In this document: positions 32,985 through 42,059 of the stretch, piece after piece
Position numbering within the stretch: position 1 is the first letter of the stretch
How the letters are laid out: every line of letters begins with the position of its first letter
Assembly: GCF_002020135.1 (NCBI RefSeq)
Contig: NZ_MPZS01000004.1
Coordinates: 1 to 54,448 of the forward strand
Origin: Thioclava marina
Lineage (GTDB): Bacteria > Pseudomonadota > Alphaproteobacteria > Rhodobacterales > Rhodobacteraceae
DNA: 54,448 nt
Reading direction: 5' to 3'
Program-made: the position numbers and the translations under genes
Notes under the pieces: generated by a model
What the model was told of the DNA's origin: nothing
The model's database searches: none
Seen by the model: only the letters and a program-made list of their open reading frames with translations

Positions 32985-35570
32985 ATGCGTGATGGCTTCG
33001 GAAGGTCGATGAAGAACACTTGGCTTTATCGGGGCTGGCTTCTGTCCCTTGTCATCGCATTGGGAGTCGGCGGGATCCTCGCCCTCTCCATCTGGAACAA
33101 GCTCGACGAGATTCAGACCGCGCGACAAGACCAGCGCGGATGGGCTTATTCGCAACTTGAGGTTGAATACCTCAAACTCAACGACGCCCTTCACCGCGTC
33201 ATTTTCGGTGAGACCAACGATCTCGCACCGCTGCGGGCCCGGTTCGATGTGTTCTACAGCCGCGTGAAGCTGGCCGAGACGATGCACATCAACGCCAATG
33301 ACGAGATCGACGGCATCTCGCGACTGCTGAAGATGCTCGAGAGCTACTTTCCCGCGATCGACGGAAGCGACGAGGAACTGCGCGCGGCGCTGGTTCCCTT
33401 GGCGAACTCGCTCGACGAGATGAGCAACGTCCCGCGCGAGGTGGCCATCGCCTCGATCGCGATCCATGCGCAACGCTCCGAGACGCAACGCGCTCAGGTC
33501 AGCCTCTATATCAAGACGCTGATCTACGTCGTGATCCTCGTCGCCTTCTTCCTGCTCAGCGCGATCTACGTATTGTCCAAGAGGTCCCGGTCGCTGCGGA
33601 TCGCGACGCAGCGCGCGACCGAGAACGAGGCACGGCTCGACACCATGCTGCGCGCCTCGCTCGATGCGGTGCTGATGATCGACGATTTCGGGACGATCGT
33701 TGATCTCAACGGCTCGGCCGAGAAAATCTTCGCCCGCCCCCGCGAGGAGCTGCTTGGCTCCTCGATGCCCGACACGCTGGTACCGCATCGGTTCCGCGCA
33801 CTCTTCGAAAGCTATCTCGAGAAATTCCGGACCACGGGCGTCAGCAGCATCGCCGACAAGGGACCCGTCGAATTTCCGATGCTCGACGCGAACGGCCACG
33901 AATTTCCCGCGGAAATCGTGGCCTCGCTGGTCCGCACCCAGGAGCGCAATCTGTTCGTGGCCTATTTCCGCGACATCACCGAACGGAAGGAGAAGGAAGA
34001 GGAACTGCTGCGGATGCGCGACGAGGCGCTTTCCGCCTATCGCGAGAAATCGCGCTTCTTCGCGATGATGAGCCACGAGATGCGGACCCCGCTCAACGGG
34101 GTGATCGCGGCGCTGGAATTGCTCGACGGGTCGGAGCTCACCCCCGACCAGCGCAAGTATCTCGCGGCGGCGATGTCCTCGGGCGACGTGCTGATGGGCC
34201 ATATCAACGACGTGCTCGCCATCGAACGCTCCGAGAGCGAGGAAGGTCTGCTGATCGCGCCGGTCGATCTCGCGGCGATGACGGCAACGATGGTCGGCGC
34301 GATGCAGCCCTTCGCGGACAGCGCCCAGGTGAGAATCCACCTCGACCAGAACGACCTCAGCGACGATCTGGTGCTGACCGATCCGCGGGCATTGCAGCAG
34401 ATCATTGCGAACCTTCTCAGCAATGCGATCAAGTTCTCTCCCGGCGGAGACGTCACCTTGCGCGCGCAATTCGCCCCCAGCGAGTTGCCCGCCTCGCACC
34501 CGGGCGACCGGATGCTGCGCTTGCAGGTGATCGACACCGGCACGGGCATCTCCGAGGGAGATCGCGAACGGATCTTCGAGGATTTCGTCTCTCTCGACAG
34601 CCGCTATGAACGCCGCACCGGCGGGACCGGGCTTGGACTGGGCATCGTCAAACGGATGGTGGCGCGGCTTCACGGCACGATCACCTGCGACTCCGAGCTT
34701 GGCAAGGGCACCACATTCACCGTTCGCATCCCGGTCCGTGGAACGACCGAGGCCGATCCGTCGACGCAACGAGCGCTCCCGGAGGCGACGGATCAACGGG
34801 GGATGGATCTGCTGGTGGTCGACGACAACCTGCTCAACCGTGACCTGCTGAGCGCGATGCTCGAACAGATGGGCCACAGGGTCAGCGTCGCGTCGGGCGG
34901 CCGCAAAGCGATCGAGATGGCGGCGCAGGCCCCCTTCGACGCGATCCTGATGGATATTTCGATGCCCGAGATCAACGGCATTCAGGCGACCCGCGCGATC
35001 CGTGAGGGCGAGGGGCCGAACCGGCTGACGCCGGTCATCGCGGTCACCGCCCATGCGATGCCCGAGGAACGCGCCGAGTTTTTCGACGCGGGGATGGAGG
35101 GCTTCGTCGAGAAGCCGGTGCGGCGCAAGACGCTGGCCGAGGCCTTGCGCGAGGTCGCCCCCCGGACACACGGCGACTCCGCCAGCGCCCCGACCGCCGA
35201 GGACGTCGAAGACGGCGCGGCCGAGGACGACGATACAAACGATGCGATTTCGGCCGATCAGATCAGCGAATTGCTGGATCTTCTGGGCCTCGAGAAGACG
35301 CGCGCGCAGGTCGCCAGCTTTCTGAAGACGGCGCAGAGCGAGATCGAGGGGATCGCTTCGGCGACGGAGCGCGACGATCTGCGTGCCCGCGCCCATGCGC
35401 TGGCCGGGACGAGCGGGATGATGGGCGCCACTGCGCTCAGCCAGAAATGCCGCGAGATCCAGAGCGCCTGCGACACCGGGCAGGACGACGCCGCATTCGC
35501 GCTGCGCGGCGAGCTGGCCGCGCTCTATGCCCCGCTGCCCGCGCTTTACGAAGAACTCCTCGCCGAATGA
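32985..35570 (+). CDS. Hybrid sensor histidine kinase (PAS-HisKA-HATPase-REC-HPt, GacS-like)
   Basis: The protein has 861 residues; a start at 33009 (MKNTWLYRG) is an alternative. Two membrane helices (about 17-37 and 178-198) frame a periplasmic sensor domain. Then come a PAS domain (about 215-335), HisKA with His364 in FFAMMSHEMRTPLNGV, and an HATPase (NLLSNAIKF, VIDTGTGI, GGTGLGLGI). A receiver domain has Asp657 in AILMDISMP, and an HPt domain has His804 in RAHALAGTSGMMGA. The full phosphorelay chain is intact. It is co-transcribed with the SUOX-fold protein and divergent from the NarL-type regulator, its likely partner. The signal is unknown. Confidence 0.93.
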   Translation: MRDGFGRSMKNTWLYRGWLLSLVIALGVGGILALSIWNKLDEIQTARQDQRGWAYSQLEVEYLKLNDALHRVIFGETNDLAPLRARFDVFYSRVKLAETMHINANDEIDGISRLLKMLESYFPAIDGSDEELRAALVPLANSLDEMSNVPREVAIASIAIHAQRSETQRAQVSLYIKTLIYVVILVAFFLLSAIYVLSKRSRSLRIATQRATENEARLDTMLRASLDAVLMIDDFGTIVDLNGSAEKIFARPREELLGSSMPDTLVPHRFRALFESYLEKFRTTGVSSIADKGPVEFPMLDANGHEFPAEIVASLVRTQERNLFVAYFRDITERKEKEEELLRMRDEALSAYREKSRFFAMMSHEMRTPLNGVIAALELLDGSELTPDQRKYLAAAMSSGDVLMGHINDVLAIERSESEEGLLIAPVDLAAMTATMVGAMQPFADSAQVRIHLDQNDLSDDLVLTDPRALQQIIANLLSNAIKFSPGGDVTLRAQFAPSELPASHPGDRMLRLQVIDTGTGISEGDRERIFEDFVSLDSRYERRTGGTGLGLGIVKRMVARLHGTITCDSELGKGTTFTVRIPVRGTTEADPSTQRALPEATDQRGMDLLVVDDNLLNRDLLSAMLEQMGHRVSVASGGRKAIEMAAQAPFDAILMDISMPEINGIQATRAIREGEGPNRLTPVIAVTAHAMPEERAEFFDAGMEGFVEKPVRRKTLAEALREVAPRTHGDSASAPTAEDVEDGAAEDDDTNDAISADQISELLDLLGLEKTRAQVASFLKTAQSEIEGIASATERDDLRARAHALAGTSGMMGATALSQKCREIQSACDTGQDDAAFALRGELAALYAPLPALYEELLAE

Positions 35571-35752
35571 GCGCCCGGGGGTGAGGCGCGGCCTTGCCCC
35601 TGTCTCACCCTGCACCGCCAGCCAGCCCTCGGGCCCATGTGCCAGACGTGATCCGCGTGCGGTGACGCCATCCCCTGTCATCCTGCCGACGCCTGCCTGT
35701 CGCCGGGCGCCCGCAAAGGGAGAGGGCCAAGCTTCCCGAGACCCGTGATAGG

Positions 35753-35783
35753 AAAAAGGGCAGGGCGCCTGCGCGCCCCGCCC
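35753..35783 (-). terminator. Terminator of the 1966-residue surface protein gene
   Basis: On the minus strand a GC-rich stem (GGGCGGGGCGC against GCGCCCTGCCC, 35758-35783, one bulge) is followed at once by TTTTT. It lies about 50 bases past the stop at 35834, in the gap with the convergent kinase gene. Confidence 0.85.
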
Positions 35784-35833
35784 GTCTCGTCGTCAGCTGC
35801 CGCCCCGACCCGAGGCCGGGGCGCGTATCACGC

Positions 35834-38800
35834 TCAGGGCGTGATCCGCACCTCGAAGCTCACCGCGCCGGACGCGCCCGGAAGCATCAGCCCGGTGCAG
35901 TCCCACCGCAGGTTGCCCGCGTAGCCGGCCGCGTTCGCCGCCGGCTCGGCCAGGGTGCAGCTCATCCCGCCCACCGCGATCGGGGAGGGGACCGCGCCCG
36001 CAAGCGTGGTGTAGGGCGGCGTGCGGTCGTAGATCTTGACCTCGCTCGCGGGGAGGGCCGTCGGGTTCTCGACCGCGATGCGGTATTCGAGGATATCGCC
36101 CGGCGCGCCGCCGTTGCGCAGGCCTTCGGCCCCGCCCTTGGTCACGTTGCGCACGGTCTTCGAGAGCTTCAGCTCGGCCACCTGGCCCGAGGAAACGAGC
36201 CGGTCGGTGTTGCTGTCGATCTCGCTAACCCCCGTCGCGCCGTAGCTGGTGGCCGCGTCGAGCTGGAAGACATAGCTCGCATTCGGACCAAGGGCCGAGC
36301 TGGCCGAGACGCGCGCCACGAGGCAGATCTCGGTATCAGCGGCGGTCGGCAGAGGCCCGGTGATCGCGACATCGGTCGAGCCGTCGCAGCCCAGATCCTG
36401 GAACAGACCCACCGAATAGCCGTTCGTCGGGGTCTCGCTGATCGTCGTCACCGAGAAATCCACGAGACCCGAACCGTCGGCGGTATAGCGGTGATAGAGC
36501 ATCACCACCTGACCCGCCGAGATCGCGCCCGACTGGCTCTCGCTCAGCCGCGCCTCGCGCAGCAGACCCACATCGAGACCGGCGTAATCGGTGCCCGCCG
36601 CCACGGTGAAGGTGAAGGCGCCGTCGCGCGGATCGGTGTCGATCTTGCCGGGAAGGGCCGTGGGGGTTTCGGAGATCACCTGATGGCCTTCGCCTGCGGT
36701 GACCTGAACGGTCACTTCGCCCGCATAGCCATCGGGCAGGACCAGCGACCAGGTGCCATCGGCGGCGATCTCGGGCGTGTCGATCAGCACGCCGCCCGCG
36801 TCGAAGACCTCGACCTTCGCCGCAGCCGAACCCGGCTCGCCCGCGTCGGGCACGCCGTCATAGGCCACGCCGCCCGCGCCGTTATCGAGGAACACCGTGC
36901 CCGAGAGCACCCCCCCCGCACCGCTCAGCGCGATGGTGGCGAAGGCCTCGTCATCATCGGCGATCCCGTCCGCGAGATCATCGGTCAGCGCACCCACCGC
37001 CGGATCGCTGTCCGGGTCGGGCTGGTCGGCGGCGACGATCTCGGCGGCGTTCGTGTGCTCGCCCGTCGCGTTCATCGTGACGGTGATCGCCAGCGTGACC
37101 GTCTCGCCGCTCGCGACCGCGCCAATGTCCCAGATCCCGGTCGAGGGGTCGTAGCTGTCGCCAAGCGCGGCTGCATCGTCCGACACATAGCTGTAGCCAT
37201 CGGGCAGCAGATCGCGGACCTGCACCCCGGTCGCGCCCGACGGGCCGTCATTTGTCACGCTCACGCGGATCTCGATCGTGGCACCGGCGGCGGCCTCGGT
37301 CAGCGGCGTGCCCGAGGGATCGGTGATCGCGAGCGACACCGACAGGTCCGCGCTTTGCGCCCCCTCAGCATAGCCGAAATTCTGATCGGAGGTGTCCGCC
37401 CCTTGCGTCACCACCACACCCGTCAGCGGGTTCGTCGTGGCGACCAGATAGCCCGCGGGCGTATCGGTATCGGCGGCGTCCACCTCGATCCGGTAGGTCT
37501 TGGTCGCATCGACGGTGGCGAAACTGTAGGTGCCATCCGCCGCGCTCTCGGTCGTTGCGACCTGGATATCGTCGGCGGGATCGGCCGGCGTGCCGTTGTC
37601 GTCGTAAAGCGTCACCGTGATCGCACCGACCGCCGTCTCGCCCGCGTCATAGGCGCTGTTGAGATTGGCGTCGACATAGAGACGGCCCGAGATCGACCCC
37701 TCGACGAAGACGGTCGAGGTAAAGGGACCGGGGGCGCGGCACGAGGCCCCGTCATTGCCCTGATAGGTCAGATCGGCCACCGTTCCCTCGACCTCGATGA
37801 AGCTGAAGCTGGCGGGGCGATTGCCCTCGGTGCCGACCTCGACCGCGAAGACCTGGCGGGTCTGGTTGTCGAAGAGATAGAGGAAGCCCGAACCGTCGAA
37901 CCAGACCGAATCCGGGTCCATCGCGAAGATCCCCGCAGGCAGCGGCACGTTGCCGACAGCCGTGATCGTGGTCGCGCCGGGCGTACCGCCAAGTGGGTCG
38001 ATCGCGTAGATATTGCGGTTCGAGTCGATGAAATACAGCAGGCCGTCACGCGGGTTATAGGCGATATCGCGTCCGTAAAGCGTGCTCTGCCCGGTATCGA
38101 GGATACCAAGCGCCACGGGGTTCAGCGGGTCCGAGATGTCCAGAAGCTGATAGTGGCCGAAATTGGTGCCCGACATGTAGACCATCACGCCATTGGGCAG
38201 GATATCCGACGAGGTATCGGGCGATTCGATCGTCAGACCCGAGATGTCCGCGACCTCCTGCACCGCGCCCGAGGCGGTGATCCGCATCAGCGTGCGCGGG
38301 CTTTGCCGGACGCCGTAGATATAGCCGTCGAGCTCGTTAAAGCCCCAGCCGGTCACCAGATAGTTGCCGGTGTAATCGGGCGGAAGCAGGGTCTGCGAGA
38401 GGGTGTAGACGCCCCCCGATTCCGTCACCATCAGCTCGCTCAGCGCGGGCAGGTTCTGCGCGGTCTCGGTCGCGACCATGTAGAACGTGTCGGTACAGGC
38501 GAACGGGCCGTTCGGATTGGTGATCGTCACCAGGTAATCCTCGACCTCGCCGTCGAGGTTGAGCCCGTCGAACGGGTCGGAGGTGAGCGCAGAGCTGGTG
38601 GACCAGCGCAGGCGGGCATAGCTCTGCCCCGAAACCGCATTGGCGGGCACCGGGATGTCGAGGGTGATCTGGTTGTTGAACACCCCGTCGAGATCGCCCG
38701 TCCCGCCATCGCGGTAGTCGATCGCTACCTGTTCGCTCGCGTCGAACACGCCGTTGCGGTTGAAATCGACCCAGAGCTGGAGATTGGTGATCCCGCTCGT

Positions 38801-41734
38801 CACCGGAAGGCCGAGGTCATACTGGATGCTCAATGTCTCGTGGGTGACGACGGTCAGCTGCGTCGTGGTCCCGCCAACGAGGTTGGGGAAGGCGGCGATC
38901 GCGTCTTCGTCGTCGATCCCCGCAAGGTCGTCGGCATCGGCGCTGACGCTGTTTTGCTGCACGACCTCGGTGTCGGGCAAGCCCAGACCCAGATAGATAT
39001 CCGGCACGACAATGTGACGCGGATCGCCATAGGAGGCGGGCGCGTCGCCCCGGTCCACAAGGTCGGCCGCCGCGATCAGGAGCGTGTAATCCTCGACCTC
39101 GCCGTCGGGTGCGAGCGAGACGGGCAGCAAGCCCTGCTGCGAACTGTAGCGGAAGCGCGCGAAGGTGGCCGAGGTCGTCGCGTCGCTCGGGACGGTGACC
39201 GTGATCTGGATCACGCCATCGCCCGCGACCGCGTCCGAGCCCGTGCCATCGTCGCGCAGATCGGTCGCGATGCGTTCGCCGAGGGTCTCCTCGAACACGC
39301 CATCGCCGTTGAAGTCGATCCAGCCCTGCAGGAAGGCATCGCCCGTGACCAGCACGTCGATCGTCGTGATCATGCCCTGGGTCAGCGCCGGGAAGGTCAC
39401 CGCGTCCTCGTCATCCACGCCCAGAAGGTCGTCGGCAGTGGCGGTGCTGTCGGATTGCGCGACAAGTTCCGCATCCGGCGGGACGGTCCCGAGATAGATG
39501 CTCTGCGTGGCTGACACCGCATGCGAGGCGATCAGGTAGTTCACCGGCGCGTCGCCGAAATCGAGACCGTCGCCATCATAGACCGCGATGGTGACGCGTG
39601 CGCGATCGCAATCCGCGGGGGTGACCGTATCGCACAGCTCGTAATCGATGGTGTAGATACCTGCCGGCACGCTGGAGGGCACGACCACGCGCCCCTCGTC
39701 GAGACCGCTCGTCACGAGGTAGGGGACGGGGTCGCCCGCGTTGAGCGGCTGGGCTTCGGCCAGGACGGTCAGGTCGGCGGTCACTGCCGTGGCGAGCAAG
39801 CCGTTGATCGTGTCGTTTCCGTAGACGTCGCCCGCCGTGCCACCCGCGAGGGCGTTGATCGGGGTCGAGGTGTAATCGTCATCGCGCGCGATCACGGTGG
39901 CCGAGGTGTCGGCAATCGCGCAGAGCAGGACCTGCGAGCCGCGCAGGCCGCTGTTCGTCGAAGTTCCGGTATAACCGTGGATGAAGCTCGCCTCGACGAA
40001 AGTGTCGAATTCGTAGGTCGCGTAGTTGTCGTAGGCGGTCTCGTTGGGTTCGTCGATCCAGTTCGTCGGATCACCGACCTTGGCCGGGTCCATCGCGATC
40101 GGCGTGCCGGGCGCGGGGAAGGAGGCCAGGGGCGCGGTGTTGAAATAGATGATGTTGTTGGGCGTCTCGACCGGGCCGACCACGTCCGAGCTGTCATCCG
40201 ACGCGCCGAGACTGTCCACATCGGTCTGCATCACGATCAGGCCGTTGAAACCGCTCTGGTCGATCGGCTCGCCTTGCGGGTTCGCAACCGTCGCCGTGCC
40301 GTCCTTCACGAGGCGCAGCTTGTAGGTCAGATAGCCGTTGTTGGTCGGCACCATCCGCGCCTGGATGCTCGAATCGAGCTGCACCTCGGTCGCGTTGTTG
40401 ACCGAGGTCAGCTGGAAGGTCACATCGACCGGATTGCCGTTCTTGTCGCTGGTGACGTTGTCGAAGACGAAGATATCGGCGAGCGTCGGCGCGGCGGCGC
40501 TGCCCGGACCTGCGATCTGGGTGCGCGGCTTCGAGAATACGGTGGTCGGCTGGCAGCTCAGCGGGCCCGAGCCGAAATTCGGCTCGGAGAGAGGGACGGG
40601 CAGGGTGACGCTGTTCGACGGCAGGCGATTGACGAAATCGCTGCCGATGGCGCCGATCCCGGCGGTGGCCGTGCTGGTCAGATTGCCTGCCAGCGCATCT
40701 GCCACGCTGACGGTATAGGCCGCGCTACAGGTCAGGCTGCCGCCCGGAGCCACGGGTGCGGTGATCGCGGGACAGCTGACGGTGCCGAGCTGGGAATCCT
40801 CGATCACGACATCCTGCCCGGTGTTGAAGGGCAGGGTGCCGGTATTGGTCACGATATAGGTATAGGTCAGCGTATCGCCCGCAATCGCCGAAGCCGGCGA
40901 GACGCTGCGCGACAGCGAGATGCTCTGGTCGACGGTGAAGAAGGCTTCGGCGAACATGCCGATGCCGCGCGCGCCCGGATTATAGTTCTGGAAGACGGGG
41001 TAATTGCGCACGTTCTGGATACTCTCATCATACCAGAAGGTCACCGAGGAGGTGCCATTGGGAAAGTTCGCGCGCACCGTCCCGGTATAGTCGTTGGGCG
41101 AAGTCGGGGAGCCGGTCGGCCCCTCGTTATAGATACATTGCGCCTGGTTCGCGCTCAGCGTTCCGGTCAGGCCAGAACCGGGGCCGGGGCCGACGACGAT
41201 CGAAGGCGTCGGGCTCAGCGCGGTGAGGGTCGGGTTGCCGTTGTCGCCAAAGGCGGTCACGAAATCGCAGCGGTCCGAGGTCGCATTGTTGTCGGTCGCG
41301 TCGATGTCGAGCACGTCGATTCGCAGGTTGTCGACCTGCACCGCGACACCGCCCGAGCTTGCCGAAACGGTGTTGATGATCCGGTTGTCACCGATCGCGC
41401 CTCCGTTGAGCGGCGCATCCGCGACAAGGATCAGCGACTCGATATTGCCGCCGAAGATGAGGTCGTCATCGGGGGACTGAACGGTCTGGCCCGACCCGTT
41501 GACGAAGCTCACCAGAGGTCCGTTCACCTCGACGCGCACATCCACCGCGAAGCCGTATTGGTCATAGAGCGTCCGGTCGAGCGGCCCCTTGAACCCGGCG
41601 GGCCAGTCGAATGCGCCCCAGTCGATGGTGAACTCGCCGGCTTTGACGGGCGCTGCGGCAAAGGCGAGCGCCCCCGCCAGGGCGAGGGGGAGGGACAGGG
41701 CTGGCATCGAAAGCCGCGACACTGGCTTGAACAC
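35834..41734 (-). CDS. Giant multidomain surface protein (GEVED, SdrD-B-like and DUF11 domains)
   Basis: The protein has 1966 residues from a GTG at 41734 with TGAGGT upstream; this gives a clean signal peptide (SLPLALAGALAFAAAPVKA). An ATG at 41707 is an alternative. Domains in order: a secreted-protein N-terminal region; a DUF11-like repeat (AGDTLTYTYIVTNTGTLPF); two GEVED domains beginning GDAPVNY and GDAPASY and ending DGEVEDYTLL and DGEVEDYLVTI (about residues 723-881 and 893-1063); a DUF6923-like propeller (about 1080-1330); an SdrD-B-like domain (ISGRLYVDANLNSAYDAGETAVGAITVTLYDD); a classic DUF11 domain (RVSVTNDGPSGATGVQVRDLLPDGYSYVSDD); another B-like domain; and a C-terminal module ending PGASGAVSFEVRITP. 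No sortase, barrel or RTX signal is visible, so anchoring is unexplained. It probably acts as an adhesin or matrix protein and has a regulon dyad 164 bases upstream. Confidence 0.85.
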   Translation of the reverse strand: MFKPVSRLSMPALSLPLALAGALAFAAAPVKAGEFTIDWGAFDWPAGFKGPLDRTLYDQYGFAVDVRVEVNGPLVSFVNGSGQTVQSPDDDLIFGGNIESLILVADAPLNGGAIGDNRIINTVSASSGGVAVQVDNLRIDVLDIDATDNNATSDRCDFVTAFGDNGNPTLTALSPTPSIVVGPGPGSGLTGTLSANQAQCIYNEGPTGSPTSPNDYTGTVRANFPNGTSSVTFWYDESIQNVRNYPVFQNYNPGARGIGMFAEAFFTVDQSISLSRSVSPASAIAGDTLTYTYIVTNTGTLPFNTGQDVVIEDSQLGTVSCPAITAPVAPGGSLTCSAAYTVSVADALAGNLTSTATAGIGAIGSDFVNRLPSNSVTLPVPLSEPNFGSGPLSCQPTTVFSKPRTQIAGPGSAAAPTLADIFVFDNVTSDKNGNPVDVTFQLTSVNNATEVQLDSSIQARMVPTNNGYLTYKLRLVKDGTATVANPQGEPIDQSGFNGLIVMQTDVDSLGASDDSSDVVGPVETPNNIIYFNTAPLASFPAPGTPIAMDPAKVGDPTNWIDEPNETAYDNYATYEFDTFVEASFIHGYTGTSTNSGLRGSQVLLCAIADTSATVIARDDDYTSTPINALAGGTAGDVYGNDTINGLLATAVTADLTVLAEAQPLNAGDPVPYLVTSGLDEGRVVVPSSVPAGIYTIDYELCDTVTPADCDRARVTIAVYDGDGLDFGDAPVNYLIASHAVSATQSIYLGTVPPDAELVAQSDSTATADDLLGVDDEDAVTFPALTQGMITTIDVLVTGDAFLQGWIDFNGDGVFEETLGERIATDLRDDGTGSDAVAGDGVIQITVTVPSDATTSATFARFRYSSQQGLLPVSLAPDGEVEDYTLLIAAADLVDRGDAPASYGDPRHIVVPDIYLGLGLPDTEVVQQNSVSADADDLAGIDDEDAIAAFPNLVGGTTTQLTVVTHETLSIQYDLGLPVTSGITNLQLWVDFNRNGVFDASEQVAIDYRDGGTGDLDGVFNNQITLDIPVPANAVSGQSYARLRWSTSSALTSDPFDGLNLDGEVEDYLVTITNPNGPFACTDTFYMVATETAQNLPALSELMVTESGGVYTLSQTLLPPDYTGNYLVTGWGFNELDGYIYGVRQSPRTLMRITASGAVQEVADISGLTIESPDTSSDILPNGVMVYMSGTNFGHYQLLDISDPLNPVALGILDTGQSTLYGRDIAYNPRDGLLYFIDSNRNIYAIDPLGGTPGATTITAVGNVPLPAGIFAMDPDSVWFDGSGFLYLFDNQTRQVFAVEVGTEGNRPASFSFIEVEGTVADLTYQGNDGASCRAPGPFTSTVFVEGSISGRLYVDANLNSAYDAGETAVGAITVTLYDDNGTPADPADDIQVATTESAADGTYSFATVDATKTYRIEVDAADTDTPAGYLVATTNPLTGVVVTQGADTSDQNFGYAEGAQSADLSVSLAITDPSGTPLTEAAAGATIEIRVSVTNDGPSGATGVQVRDLLPDGYSYVSDDAAALGDSYDPSTGIWDIGAVASGETVTLAITVTMNATGEHTNAAEIVAADQPDPDSDPAVGALTDDLADGIADDDEAFATIALSGAGGVLSGTVFLDNGAGGVAYDGVPDAGEPGSAAAKVEVFDAGGVLIDTPEIAADGTWSLVLPDGYAGEVTVQVTAGEGHQVISETPTALPGKIDTDPRDGAFTFTVAAGTDYAGLDVGLLREARLSESQSGAISAGQVVMLYHRYTADGSGLVDFSVTTISETPTNGYSVGLFQDLGCDGSTDVAITGPLPTAADTEICLVARVSASSALGPNASYVFQLDAATSYGATGVSEIDSNTDRLVSSGQVAELKLSKTVRNVTKGGAEGLRNGGAPGDILEYRIAVENPTALPASEVKIYDRTPPYTTLAGAVPSPIAVGGMSCTLAEPAANAAGYAGNLRWDCTGLMLPGASGAVSFEVRITP

Positions 41735-42059
41735 GGGAGTTACCTCAGTCTGATCCTGCGAAGAACTTCCCGGACGTGCGGGGCCGGCAGGGAGGCGGCA
41801 CCCGCGCGCAGTGATTCCGGGATCTGCGACACAGTCCCAAACTCGCAAAAATCGGCGGGAATTTCCCGGGTGCGAGGGGAGAGTCCCGGGACGATCGGGA
41901 TAGCCCTCCTATCCGATCGCATAGCGGCCCCCTGTCCGAATTCGCGGGCCAGTCTGCTCTTGCACACGCGCGCCGCGCCGGGCGCTGCGGTAGAAAGGTG
42001 ACAAGGCGACAACACGCCATCCAGACAATCACCGACGACCCCCGCAAAGGACCTCCGCC
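41735..42059. promoter_or_regulatory. Divergent control region between the giant surface gene and the GT4 gene
   Basis: These 325 bases separate two divergent surface-block genes. The double GGATAG/CTATCC array at 41898-41924 lies near the middle, 164 and 136 bases from the two starts. AAAGGA about 9 bases before 42060 is the GT4 ribosome-binding site. No gene is visible; an open frame that extends the giant gene to 41848 gives an unlikely N-terminus. Confidence 0.5.
41898..41924. promoter_or_regulatory. Surface-regulon array e (GGATAG-N5-CTATCC-N4-GCATAG)
   Basis: Three half-sites lie in a row: GGATAG (41898-41903), CTATCC (41909-41914) and GCATAG (41919-41924), with spacers of 5 and 4 bases. 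The N5 dyad is also found in copy f, and the N4 dyad in copies a, b and d. It sits between two divergent surface genes and could serve both. Confidence 0.55.

Noticed and set aside
38531-39110. Near-identical 22-bp DNA repeat around 38533 and 39090, considered as a repeat element
   Set aside because: Both copies encode the DGEVEDY end of the two GEVED domains, so the repeat reflects domain duplication, not a mobile or CRISPR repeat.
36491-42001. Long plus-strand open frames opposite the 1966-residue surface gene
   Set aside because: Same antisense artefact of codon bias; no ribosome-binding site, domains or signal peptide.
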